This document shows positions 19,855 to 44,850 of a DNA stretch of 64,000 bases, one piece after another. Position 1 is the first letter of the stretch, and the number at the start of each line of letters is the position of its first letter. Below the pieces are notes generated by a model. The model had not been told where the DNA came from. It was given only the letters and a program-made list of their open reading frames with translations, and made no database searches. The DNA is from Corallium rubrum (lineage: Eukaryota > Cnidaria > Anthozoa > Scleralcyonacea > Coralliidae), in contig OZ036000.1 in assembly GCA_964035015.1 (NCBI GenBank), positions 5,555,709 to 5,619,708 on the forward strand, read 5' to 3'. A program made the position numbers and the translations under genes.

Positions 19855-22066
19855 TTCTGCTAATGGTAGCGACCACTGACATGTACTTATCGTAGGAAAA
19901 CAGAATATTTATGTAAACACAAAGCGATTTTCTTACTTTATTAATATATCGTTCCTATGCGAGGGCTTCCCCAGAGGTGAATAAAATCGTCTGGCGTTAG
20001 CCAGAATAAAATACCAAATACCAATTCGGACAGGAAAGAGTTAGAGAGATAGTTTATAAATCGTTCCTGTCCGAGGGCTTCCCCAGAGGTGAATAAAATC
20101 GTCTGGTGTTGGAACGACTCAAGAGACCTGCTGGATTATTTGTCTGACCAAATAGGAATAACGCCTCCCATGTAAACAGCCCCTAAGAAGAACTCGGTAC
20201 GCCAAGCTTCCTTACGATTTTCTCGTGATCTTCAGCGGTTCTTTATAGAGCTGGCGACTTCATAAAACGAAATGTTTGTAGATTTCCACGACCATATGTA
20301 TTGACAGTGTTGTTTATTTTATTGCCAAGTGTTCGTGCGGTACCGCCGGCCGGCACGTCTTTAATTCGGACTGCTAGAAAGCTACAACAGTAATTGTCTA
20401 GGATTATTATTGTAGTTCAGAACTACAATAAGACTCTTATCATGAAAACATCCCGGGCCGCTCAGCAACAAACATAAATATTAAATATACATGAAAACCA
20501 CCGAAATATTTTGTTTACACAAACTCGAGACAGGGCCGGGCGTCTATAAGATAGGGTGATTGCACTTTAGGCATGGGGCGAGCGCGGCCAACTGCAAATT
20601 TTGATCAAAACAAAAAATCCATGTGAAATTCAAGGACGTTGATTAAATCTCTTATAATGCTGCAACTATTGACTCGATTGTTGGTGTAAGTTTTTTGTTT
20701 TGTTATTCATACGTTGTACTGTTCATATAACATGGTGGAAGGCATTCTTAAGTATAAAACGACTAAAATTTCCAATGCTGAAGCCGAAGCCATTTATGGC
20801 TTCCTTGTCTAATTTTGCTCCACGCATAGAACATTTTAATTATTTCCTAACTCAAAAACGAGCCAGAACTTAGCTTTTTTAAATACATGTCTGGAAGGCA
20901 TTAAACTTTATTCCTCTCAAATTTCATCGCGTAATTTTTTGAGCTTTTTTAGCAATAGCGTGTTGATTGCAGCCTAAAAATTTGGTTACAGTTGAGAAAT
21001 TTTCCTGGCTCGAATGTTCTGAAAATGTACGTATTTGAAAGGAAGTTAAGCGTCTTGTGGTCACTTTTATATTTTTAATCGACAAAACAATACATATTCT
21101 TCTTACCGTATGATCATCATTTCAGAAACCAAAATATAAAGAGGAAATGTGAATTCTCTTCCAGCAAACTTTCGTTTCGTTCATCATGGCGGCTTCCGCA
21201 GTTCCAACTCGCACTCGTTTTGTAAAATATTTAATAACTTGCCCTGGTACCAGAACTTAGAAAATCCAAGGACGGTTACTCCATTAATAGCTTCTAGGAC
21301 AGCGTCGGCCACGGTTGAAATCCAAATATTACCAGGGTTAAGTCACGTTGGCCTGAAAAACAGAGAAAAATAGATCTATCTTTGGTATAAATATTGTTAC
21401 TTAATTTTTTGAGCTTTTTTTGCTGCATGCGAACAAACACGTCGCAAAGGGAAAAAATATATTTGGCAGACATTGCTAAAGACACGCGAGGACTGGGGCA
21501 AGTAAATAATCTCCTTTAATGTTCGAATATTCGGGGGGTCCCGCGCATCACACATACTTCAGGGCACACGGCTCGTTTCCCCGCCCTATCTTATAGACGC
21601 CCTGCTCGAGATCAGGACGATATTATGCTGACTTGGCAAAAATTCGACAAACTTTGCCTAGTCCGTCTACTCCGAACGTTTTCTTAAGAAATAATCCACT
21701 GTAGAAGTTATAAAATATATTGACAGAAAGATAATTCACCTTGCTACAACATACTTACAGTTTATCCGACCAAATAGCTTAGTTTCCCTAAAAAAAGTGA
21801 AATACCGAACATGTCCAAATCATAATAGCGGCCGCTATTTTTTCCGTATGTATTATAATGTCTTCTCCGAATGTTTTATCGAGAAATAAACCACTGTAGA
21901 AGCTATCAAATATACTGGAAGAAAGATAATTCATCTGGTTACAACATACGTACAGTTTATCCGACCAAATAGCTAGCTTAGATTTCTTTAAAAAAGCGAA
22001 ATACCGAACATGTCCAACACAAACTAGAGATCTTAGGTTTCGGTCAGCGACCTTCACCATTAGCAA
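19855..22066. mobile_element. 2.2 kb TIR element nested in right palindrome arm
   Basis: Absent from the left arm at 12545. The inverted ends are gggtcttctgctaatggt (19856) and the complement of accattagcaaaaggaccc (22050). It contains two diverged 116-bp units, a hAT-like element at 20525-21607 and a direct duplication (21686-21822 and 21870-22020). No transposase ORF was seen. Confidence 0.65.
20525..21607. mobile_element. hAT-like non-autonomous element
   Basis: Ends CAGGGCCGGGCGTCTATAAG and the complement of cttatagacgccctg; flanked by ctcgaga on both sides (7 of an expected 8 bp). hAT termini typically start CAG. The interior contains a copy (21290-21365) of the ggacagcgtcggccacggt repeat that also borders the Penelope pair at 60655. 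No ORF. Confidence 0.7.
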
Positions 22067-22179
22067 AAGGACCCATAAATGCCGCCATTTTGAAAGTGAA
22101 AATGCGGACGCTTTCCTAACTCAAAGGTAATAGGAGCACGCAGTCCAGTTAAATATATAGGTCAGTGGAATGCCCTCAA

Positions 22180-23620
22180 TCTCGTCCCCAATCTCGTTCC
22201 CAGACCCTTCTCACGCGGGCCGCGCCCGTCGACCGAAAGCTCTGGGATAATCCAGAGGAGGCCGGACAGCTGTAACGTGATTGTCACGTGAATTCCTCGA
22301 CCAATGAATTGGCTTCATTTTCTCATCGTTCTCGAAATGAAAATTTTGCATTGGACTTGGAAATGCTGAATATTACGCTATTGTTATTCAATTTTTTCTT
22401 TAAAAAAGCAACGATATCGTTTGATATATTGTTGGACTATCCATATCTGCAGGATTTTCAAGGTAAATGTATTTTTCCACTTTGTTTTGATCGTTTATGT
22501 AGGTCGTGTCGTCGCTAAGCGAGGACCCCACTTCCGGTTTCTCAACAATTTTCAAAGCAAAAAATCTCGAATTCCAACGGTTCGAATTCTCTAATTTTTG
22601 GGTAATAAGTTGCAGAAATGTCTCATCTTTGATTCTATCCGGACGACCCCTGGTGACCCACTCGCCGTTTTCGAGATATTCGCCGTTGAACCGACCAAGG
22701 TATTTCGGCATTTGCCAAGATGGCAATGGCAAATCGGTATTTGTCTGTTTTTATGGTCCAAAACGCTTGACCTCGCTGTATAAAAACACCATCATTCTGG
22801 AAAAGTTGTATACATGTCAGACCTGCATACATTTGTAATTGTTACAGAATGTACTGAACTTTCTTAAAGATCTGCTATATCTGTATGCAGAACTGATATG
22901 TATAGATATTTTTTTATATATTAAATAACATTGTGTTCCAGGACAGCAGTATGATTTAATATTAAAATTGATGTGTGGATTATTGTTGGTCATTGTTATT
23001 GTGAATAATATATTGTAGTTGTAGTATTTTTGCTTAGTATTGCTAATTGGTTATAATTTGTTGTTCATATTATTTTTCAGTATACAAATATATATTATTC
23101 CTTTTGCCCAATAGCCCTGGCCCCTGGTGTCAAACAACAAGACAGCAAACAGTTCACAGGTGGTGACACCAAGCAGTAATTTAAACATAACTTACCTTTA
23201 TCATAAGTTTAATTCCTACATGTTAGTTTTATGAAATTTTAAAAAAATATAACAGTACTAAACTGGCCTAATTAATTTCAAAATATATTTAATACTGTAA
23301 AACGACACCTAATAGAATTGCTTCGTTCTTCAAAATTACTCAATCCATTCAAGAAATAACAGGAAATATGTGCAGTTTAATCTTTATTCTTAACGTTTAA
23401 ACTGTTTTTAAAGATTGTCTGCTCTTATTTTTGCTTGCAAATGCAAGTTTAAAGAAGATGGTAATGCTTTAAATAGCTTCACACAGTGGCGGTTCGAGTT
23501 CGTTTTAATTCCGTAAATTTTCACTTTCAAATGTTTTTCGTACCTTCTAAACGGCAAAAATATTGTCATCTACCTCTCCTCTATTACTACTGGTTGTAGT
23601 GTAAAAATCGAGCGACTAGT
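22180..23620. other. Unassigned, with one coding-like block
   Basis: 22400-22835 on the minus strand is open and reads RGQAFWTIKTDKYRFAIAI and then KYLGRFNGEYLENGEWVTR in a shifted frame, plausible protein sequence of no family I know; the plus strand is also open there. The rest is AT-rich without support for exons. Confidence 0.35.
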
Positions 23621-23749
23621 TTGTGAGATATAGCGATTTTAGTGATCCAACTCCGTATTTCGCCATTGCACTCCTTGTTGACCTGGCTGAGGTTTACTGG
23701 CTGCGAGATTTTCCGGAAGTGGTTTTCGGTAACAAGCGCGGGGTCCTTC

Positions 23750-23870
23750 TGCTCAGTTCTTTATTCTGTGCCTGCGAAAGCAGCCGCGTACTTTGGGCTT
23801 CCAAAGTAGCGTCTGCGACTAGACTGCAAAAATTCCATACTGATGACGTCATGCACCCTGAATGGGAGCA
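23750..23870. repeat. Inverted repeat arm paired with 25423-25530
   Basis: attctgtgcctgcgaaagca... through gacgtcatgcaccctgaat is the reverse complement, with few changes, of the segment right of the 25 kb palindrome. Confidence 0.8.
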
Positions 23871-23904
23871 CAGGTGGCGTGTGCTGTTAGGGCGCTGCCT
23901 CTCA

Positions 23905-24864
23905 CCAATAGTTAAGCCCGGTTAGACGGGGTTAGTACTTGGATGGGTGCAGTGGCGGATACAGGATTTTTGCAAGGGGGGTGACTATAAGGTGCTCAGT
24001 TGTTTCTTTCAGAATATTTAACAAGGGCGCGGGGGGGGGGGGTAAAACAGGCAATACTTACTACGTGGGGGCAGGGTGGCACCGAAGATGCGACAAACTT
24101 CCAGGGGGGTCCGGGGCATGGTCCCCTGGAAAAATTTTGAATTTTAGAGTCTCTGAAATAGCATTTCCTGCATTTTGAGGGGGATTGAAAGAGCTTTGAA
24201 GGATATAAATTACCAAACAAAATACCCAAATATATGAATACACCATATGTCGTCATTGTCGTGGACTCATGGGGATATGTTTTATACGTTTATGTTCCAA
24301 AATTACTATGTATATTCAGATTTCAGATTGAGATTGTATACAATACGTCTATATAATCGTGATTCTTGCTGTTTTAAAATTGGGGTTTCAAATTTACAAG
24401 ATATTAGCGTATCATGATGTCCAATCTTATTGCAAAGGAGAGGCCATAGCTACGGCCTGTATCAATAAGCGTTGTTATACAATATAATTTATGCACGTTT
24501 TACACACGAGTAACTGTACATGTTGTGATTTGTATAAACAGCTGCTAGTGTATCGCTGTATAATCCTGTATTGGTTGGGGCAGGGAAGGGGGGTGACTAG
24601 TCACCCAGTATCACCCCCCCCCCTGTATCCGCCCCTGGGGTGACCGTCTGGGAATGACCCCGTTCTCGAGCTTGGAACTCATGTGAGTAGAGTTTAGTTG
24701 GTCTCTCCTGTGCTCCGAGGGTTTTTCGCCGGGTTCTCCGGTTTTCTCCCCTCAATAAAATCAACACCTAGGTCTCAGTTTGTATGGCGGCTGCTTGAAG
24801 CGCCTTTGATAAGCCATCTGTAGCTTTGTAATGCGCATATTAAATCATTATCATTAAATCATTA
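23905..24864 (+). mobile_element. 5S rRNA-derived SINE, interrupted
   Basis: gttaagcccggttagac, ggttagtacttggatgggtg (to 23948) and then, after an inserted element, gaccgtctgggaatgacc (24638 on) match the internal promoter part and 3' half of animal 5S rRNA. A body follows with ggttctccggttttctccc and a tail of taaatcatta repeats, as in 5S-headed (SINE3-type) SINEs. The 5S 5' end is missing. Confidence 0.65.
23949..24637. mobile_element. hAT-like MITE inside the 5S SINE
   Basis: Ends CAGTGGCGGATACAGG and the complement of cctgtatccgcccctg. It splits the 5S-like sequence at ggatgggtg/accg, with gggtg repeated on both sides (a partial target duplication). Confidence 0.75.
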
Positions 24865-25423
24865 ATCCAGGCGCCGCTTCTGATTGGTTATGCTGTGATC
24901 ATACGAAATATTAAATCAGACCGAAGACCAACGCCAATGCCGTTTGGCCTGTTTCTGTCTTAAATTCGAAAGAAAAGGCCTAGATGTCGCCAACAAAGAA
25001 GACCCGATAGTTATTCTTTCCACAACAAGTTCGGTTTGTGATAAATTGCAAGATTTCTTATCGAAATCGAACGATTTTCCAGACATTGAGCGTGACTTCC
25101 TGTCGAGACTTTAAATTGTTATTCTCACGGTTGAGTGAAATTTGAAACGCCACGTTGCTACGTTACGATTACTTAAAGTCTCGACAGGAAGTCACGCTCA
25201 ATGTCTGGAAAATCGTTCGATTTCGATAAGAAATCTTGCAATTTTTCGCAAACCGAACTTGTTGTGGAAAGAATAGCTATCGGGTCTTCTTTGTCGGCGA
25301 AATTTAGGCCTTTTCTTTCGAATTTAAGACAGAAACAGGCTAAACGGCATTGGCGTTGGTCTTCGGTCTGATTTAATATTTCGTATGATCACAGCATAAC
25401 CAATCAGAAGCGGCGCCTGGATT
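24864..25423. repeat. 250-bp arm palindrome (foldback/MITE)
   Basis: Arms 24864-25114 and 25173-25423 are near-perfect reverse complements with a 58-bp spacer. No ORF. It sits at the axis of a wider inverted arrangement (23750-23870 and 25423-25530). Confidence 0.93.
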
Positions 25424-25544
25424 CAGGGTGCATTGACGTCATCAGTATGGAATTTTTGCAGTCGAGTCGCAGACGGGGAAGCCCCAAAGTACGCGGCTGC
25501 TTTCGCAGGCTACACAGAATAATACGGTGGCCCATAAGGGCCAT

Positions 25545-26205
25545 GACAAAAAAAAGTGACAACACAAGTAAAAGAAATCACAACACAAGTAAAAAAAGTC
25601 ACAACACAAGTAATAAAGTCACAACACAAGTAAAAAAAGTCACAACACAAGTAAAAAAGTCACAACGCAAGTAAAAGAACTCACAACACAAGTAAAAAAA
25701 GTCACAACACAAGTAATAAAGTCACAACACAAGTAAAAAAAGTCACAACGCAAGTAAAAAAAGTCACAACGCAAGTAAAAAAGTCACAACGCAAGTAAAA
25801 AAAGTCACAACGCAAGTAAAAAAAAGTCACAACGCAAGTAAAAAAAGTCACAACGCAAACAAAAAAGTCACAACGCAAACAAAAAAAGTCACAACGCAAA
25901 CAAAAAAAAGTCACAACGCAAACAAAAAAAGTCACAACGCAAGTAAAAAAAAGTCACAACGCAAGCAAAAAAAGTCACAACGCAAGTAAAAAAAGTCACA
26001 ACGCAAGTAAAAAAAGTCACAACGCAAGTAAAAAAAGTCACAACACAAGTAAAAAAAGTCACAACGCAAGTAAAAGAAGTCACAACGCAAGTAAAAAAAG
26101 TCACAACACAAGTAAAAAAGTCACAACGCAAGTAAAAAAAGTCACAAGGCAAGTAAAAAAGTCACAACGCAAGTAAAAATAGTGTCAAAAGAGAAAGTCA
26201 CAACA
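25545..26205. repeat. ~20-bp satellite AGTCACAACGCAAGTAAAAA
   Basis: About 32 tandem units, with variants acaacaca, gcaaacaa and gcaagcaa. The flank cccataagggccatgaca and the same satellite occur inverted at 47864-48390. Confidence 0.97.
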
Positions 26206-26266
26206 CAAGTAGAATATCTACGTCCATTTTGGCGCTATAGGGTTCCTTTCGTTCTTTCCTTTACGG

Positions 26267-29052
26267 ATGGCTGATTTAGAGAGGAAGATAATTACTCATT
26301 ATTTTCATCTTGGTTACACAAATGAAATTATCACGGACTTTTTGTCTCAGTATCATGACATAAACATAAGTGTAAGGACTTTAAAACGTAGGTTGCGTGA
26401 CTTCGACTTGAGGAGGAATAATGGCGAAGACGAGGAGGATATCCAAGACCGAATTAGACCAATCATTGTTAACGAGATATCAAATGGATCTGGCGCATCA
26501 TTGGGGTACAGATCAATGTGGCATTTGCTTCGTTTGCAATACCACATTCATGCACCTCGTAGAGTTGTTGCAGAGGTTCTTCGAGAGGTTGATCCCGAAG
26601 GCGTACAGCAAAGGCAAAGAAGAAGGTTGTCAAGGAGACGATATTTAAGTTATGGCCCAAACTTTTGTTGGCATGTAGATGGTAAGTATTTGACTATTCA
26701 ATGCTCATCACGTAAATTATCATTTTCTAAAATATGAAATTCATGTTGCACGATGTACTTTTCCGGATACCATAAACCTCCGAATATAAGCATTTTTCAC
26801 ACTTATACACGGAGGGGCTTATATACATGCACGGTCTGGTTTTGTATACAGGTATTTTTAAAAAGCATGAACCAACAACGTTTTCATTCAAACATATAGT
26901 GTCCATAGTGAAGCAATTAACAAAAATGTTGGGGGGGGGGGGGGAGGGGGGGGCTTATATTTGGAAGGGCCAAAGACAAAGTGTTAGTGTGTTAGTAAAT
27001 TGGTGGGCTTATATACGGGGGCTTATATTCGAATGTGCTAACTTATATTCAGAGGTTTACGGTATCGCGTGTCAAAGTTGTTCCCTTGGCATTGCGAAGT
27101 AAGGAAAGACTGAGAATGAATATATGCAGTGTATGACGTAATGCAGATGGACTATCCGGTACATATAACGGAGCAACCTCGTACCCAGGCTCTTTTCTCC
27201 GCTCCCCCCTTCACACTTATACACGGAGGGGCTTATATATAGGGGGGGGGGGTGGAGCGGAGAAAAGAGCCTGGGTACGACGTTGATAACGGAGCACTTA
27301 TATTTCTGAAAATTATGTATAGCCGTTCCCAATTTAGAGTACTGTGAAAGTACATGGATGTGTATTGCCACAACTGAACTACAATTTTAACAAGTTTTTG
27401 AAGTTGTTTTGTTTTTATATGTATACTTAGCTATATCCAAGATTCATCTGGAAATTGCCTATATAATTTCTTAAAATGACAACATACACAAATGTGACTT
27501 TAGACATTTAGATTCTGCACAAAAGTACTCTCAAAGTGCAGGAAATGACGTTTCCGAGAATCAAATTTTAAAAAAATTTCCGGTGTAGCATGCCTCGGGC
27601 TCCCCTAGAAATGTGTCCCAACTTTGGGCTCCCTGGCTGAACCACTGTACTGTAGCACACCTCTGAAAGCTAGAAAACAGTATGGTATTTAGTGTAATAG
27701 TGGTTGGGTGTCTATTAAAATACGATCAAAATACGAGCGATGTATTGATAGTTTTATATATATTTTCATGTACAGTATGACTACCAGTGACAGTGCAGTG
27801 TAGCAGCTACGCCCAGAGTATAACAGATTCTCTTATCATCACATTGAACAGGTTATGATAAACTCAAGCCATATGGATTCCCTATCCACGGGGCAATCGA
27901 CGGATACAGCCGCAAAATTCTGTGGCTTGAAGTTGTACGATCAAACAACAAACCCGAAGTCCCAGCCAGATTTTACTTAGATTGTGTCAAGGATAACCAA
28001 GGTTGTCCGATGCTTGTGAGAAGCGACTGTGGAACGGAAAATGGAATAATTTCAGGTACGTATTCGGGATTCCACTGCAATAGTACTTGGCAAGTCTTGG
28101 GATTGTATTAATTTGGATTATGTACTTATTTCATCTATTTCTATTCTTTGTAAAATAGTTAGGATGTAACACGTGACCTGCACGACCTTCATCAATTCGA
28201 CACATTTTGGACAGTCTTTGTACCAACTGCCAAGCTCAATTTTTTTACAATTATACACCTACAGTTTTCTTTAATCTAAACAAGTTTAAAACAGGGATAG
28301 TCGTATTTTTCGTATAAACCTCGGTCTGCACGGATACCTCAGGCAAATCATTTCCCGTACTGACTTCGTACTCGGTTAATAAGGCTTTATTACATACATG
28401 TAGCTATCCAGGCTTTGAACAACTGTCCCCTGAGTCCTCCTCCATGTTAGAATTATTATAATTTACATTCATGTGTTTTAATCTGTCAGGTATGCAATGT
28501 TATTTCCGGAAGGATGGAGACGATGTCTTTTCTGGTGATAACGCTCATAAATATGGGACATCTCCTGCCAATCAACGAATAGAAGCCTGGTGGTCCTATT
28601 TTCGAAGAGCAAGGTCAGGCTGGTGGATGGACTTCTTCAAAGATATGGTTGCTTTTGGCCTCTTAGAAATTGGAAACATTGTGCACATGGAGTTTTTATG
28701 GTTTTGTTTTCAGCCCATAATTTCTTCGGAGTTAGATGCAGTCAAGACCCAATGGAATACTCACCGCATTCGCCACACAAGAAACGAAGGCACAGTGTCA
28801 GGAGTACCAGATGTATTGTATTATTTGCCAGAGCGGGTTGGTGCTACTGAATGTAAGTGCAGAATCAGGAATCAACAAATTGAGGAAATGGAGCCACATG
28901 TTCAGTGCGAATTAGAGTCAGAAACATCGCAAATCTTTCAAGAATACTTGAACTATGTATTGGAAAATGAAAGTCTCCAACTTCCAATAAATGCAAGTGA
29001 TGCATTTGAATTGTTTCAGAAACTACTTGCATTTGCATGTCCTGAAAACTGA
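26267..29052 (+). CDS. DDE integrase-core protein, three exons, intact
   Basis: Exons 26267-26681, 27852-28055 and 28490-29052 join in phase 1 and 1 through G|GT codons with consensus GT/AG sites; 1182 nt, 393 residues, no internal stop. Residues 1-75 look like a helix-turn-helix (HLGYTNEIITDFLSQYH, RTLKRRLRDF). The catalytic core follows: WHVDG (first Asp, spanning the exon 1/2 junction), GFPIHGAIDGYSRKILWL, RSDCGTENG (second Asp), and ANQRIEAWW (Glu) just before a SGWWMDFFKDM block. This matches the retroviral-type integrase (rve-like) family found as free-standing spliced genes in fish and invertebrates. The full triad and introns suggest a host-kept (domesticated) or recently active gene. 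It starts 60 bp right of the satellite and is convergent with the HECT gene. Confidence 0.88.
26767..27065. mobile_element. MITE in intron 1 of the integrase gene
   Basis: The ends taccataaacctccgaatat and the complement of gaggtttacggta match as inverted repeats; the interior has a G-run and several gggcttatat units. Confidence 0.7.
27175..27282. mobile_element. Short foldback flanking a MITE fragment
   Basis: cgtacccaggctcttttctc (27179) and its reverse complement ending near 27280 surround acacttatacacggaggggc, a piece of the neighbouring MITE. Confidence 0.7.
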
Positions 29053-29912
29053 AATTAGCTACACTAAAACTAAGTACTTAACTAGGATCCTAATGAATAT
29101 CAGGGATGCCGGTGTAGCTGCGAATACATCTGGATAGTGTCGCCCGAAAATTTTCCCTGGACGTTAGCCAGGATGCAGATGTTGTCCACCTTTCAGAGCT
29201 TTGGTAGCTTGCGTTGCAAGTGTTCCATTTGGAGGGAAGGGCGGGCACATCATACAGTAGGTTGTAGGAGTGTAGATGTTTGAATGGGAAGTGGGTTTTT
29301 TTATTTAGAAAATTCACCCAAAATAAATATATAATTATATATATTATTATAATTACTAACTTTCTATACTTTGCGATCACGATGCACCAATAAAGTTTCA
29401 CTGTAATGTACAGTACGACTTTACAATAAGTCTCAATTTAATTTGTTAAACCTTTTTGAACAATGTGTACACTGTAGCACTGTACCTACAAGTACCTAAC
29501 AATAAGAAATATAATTACATTGTAATACCAATAACAGACTGAACAGAATGTTTCAAAAGCCGATTAGCACTAGTCATGGATTAGACGTTAAACGACAGAG
29601 AATAAAACCGGAGACATTAATATTAACGTCTTGGAAAAAGAATCCAAATTTCTAAAATTCTGATGCTCAGAGTTTTGTTTAATGATTTTCCACTACGCCA
29701 GAATTTCGCTACACGTCTTTTGAAGCTCTTGTGGCCCCGGTTGTTCGACTAACGTCTAACAGTAAAATACATACGAACAGTAAAACTAACAAAATATCAA
29801 ATATTCACAAAATATCAAATCCTATGGCTATAACTATTTTCATCGTAGAAGCAACTAATAAGCTGTTATTTCAATGATTTAAATGAACCAGCTCTTAATA
29901 CAGACCTCCAGC
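29053..29912. other. Intergenic space between convergent genes
   Basis: A minus-strand open stretch 29401-29093 ends in LSRCIRSYTGIPDIH and could be a relic exon; nothing else coding was seen. Confidence 0.4.
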
Positions 29913-43529
<13,617 letters not shown>

Positions 43530-43664
43530 CTAGGCGTGAACTCGGGCTACTGTAGGCTGGCGCCTTGCAAAACAATAGAACAGCAGCAGTGCTGTTTGGA
43601 GTTAATGGTTGAATTTGATGCAACTTTCAGTCAATTGACTGTAGTAGTGGAATATTCATCATAG

Positions 43665-44850
43665 AGAAAATCATGGTGGGTATACTGGTGTACCAAAACA
43701 TTGATTTGGCAGCCATACCGGTCTGCCAAAACATTGAAATGGTAACCATTACTGGTGTACCAAAACATCTAAATGGTGGCCATACTGGTGTACCAAAACA
43801 ATGAAATAGTGGCCATACTGGTGCACCAAAACAATGAAATAGTGGCCATTTGGCCATATTGGTGTACCAAAACAATGAAATAGTGGCTATACTGGTGTAC
43901 CAAAACAATGACATAGTGGCCATACTGGTGTACCAAAACAATAAAATAGTGGCCATACTGGTGTACCAAAACAATGAAATAATGGCAATACTGGTGTACC
44001 AAAACAATGAAATAGTGTCCATATTGGTGTACCAAAACAATGAAATGTGGCCATACCGGTGTACCAAAACAATGAAATAGTGGGCATATTGGTGTACCAA
44101 AACAATGAAATAGTGTGGCCATACAGGTGTACCAAAACAATGAAATGGCGGCCATATTGGTGTACCAAAACAATGAAATAGTGGGCATATTGGTGTACCA
44201 AAACAATGAAATAGTGTGGCCATACTGGTGTACCAAAACAATGAAATGGTGGCCATACTGGTGTACCAAAACAATGAAATAATGGCAATACTGGTGTACC
44301 AAAACAATGAAATAGTGTCCATATTGGTGTACCAAAACAATGAAATGTGGCCATACCGGTGTACCATAACAATGAAATAGTGGGCATATTGGTGTACCAA
44401 AACAATGAAATAGTGTGGCCATACAGGTGTACCAAAACAATGAAATGGCGGCCATATTGGTGTACCAAAACAATGAAATAGTGGGCATATTGGTGTACCA
44501 AAACAATGAAATAGTGTGGCCATACTGGTGTACCAAAACAATGAAATGGTGGCCATACTGGTGTACCAAAACAATGAAATAGTGGCCATACTGGTGTACC
44601 AAAACAATGAAATAGTGCGCATATTGGTGTACCAAAACAATGAAATAGTGGCCATACTGGTGTACCAAAACAATGAAATAGTAGCCATATTGGTGTACAA
44701 AACAATGAAATAGTGGCCATATTGGTGTACAAAAACAATGAAATAGTAGCCATATTGGTGTACCAAAACAATGAAATGGCAGCCATACTGGTGTATTAAA
44801 ACTAAACATTGAAATGGTGGCCATACTGGTGTACCCAAACAATAATACAC
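43665..44850. repeat. 33-bp minisatellite upstream of the HECT exon
   Basis: About 36 units of tggtgtaccaaaacaatgaa followed by atagtggccatac. The 33-bp period keeps long ORFs open on both strands; they are not genes. A ~240-bp higher-order duplication is visible (43975-44215 and 44275-44515). Confidence 0.97.

Larger units (their letters stand above)
12463..22168. repeat. Giant inverted repeat, 9.7 kb, two arms with nested insertions
   Basis: The end ccactgacctatatattt at 12463 is mirrored by aaatatataggtcagtgg ending at 22168. Mirrored in order inward: unique end segment, gcgttt/tatttagc junction (13380 and 19460), palindromic satellite (13437 and 19430), gene exon with MADDLAKLIS (15311 and 18141), tetranucleotide runs, second exon, gggagcaagcaagcatg (16400 and 17020). 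The centre (16465-16960) is unpaired. The arms differ by insertions: a RecQ-like fragment and 116-bp minisatellite on the left, a 2.2 kb element on the right. Confidence 0.9.

Noticed and set aside
25702-26152. FTCVVTF-repeat ORFs at 25.7-26.1 and 48.2 kb
   Set aside because: Translation of the 20-21-bp satellite; no conservation beyond the unit.
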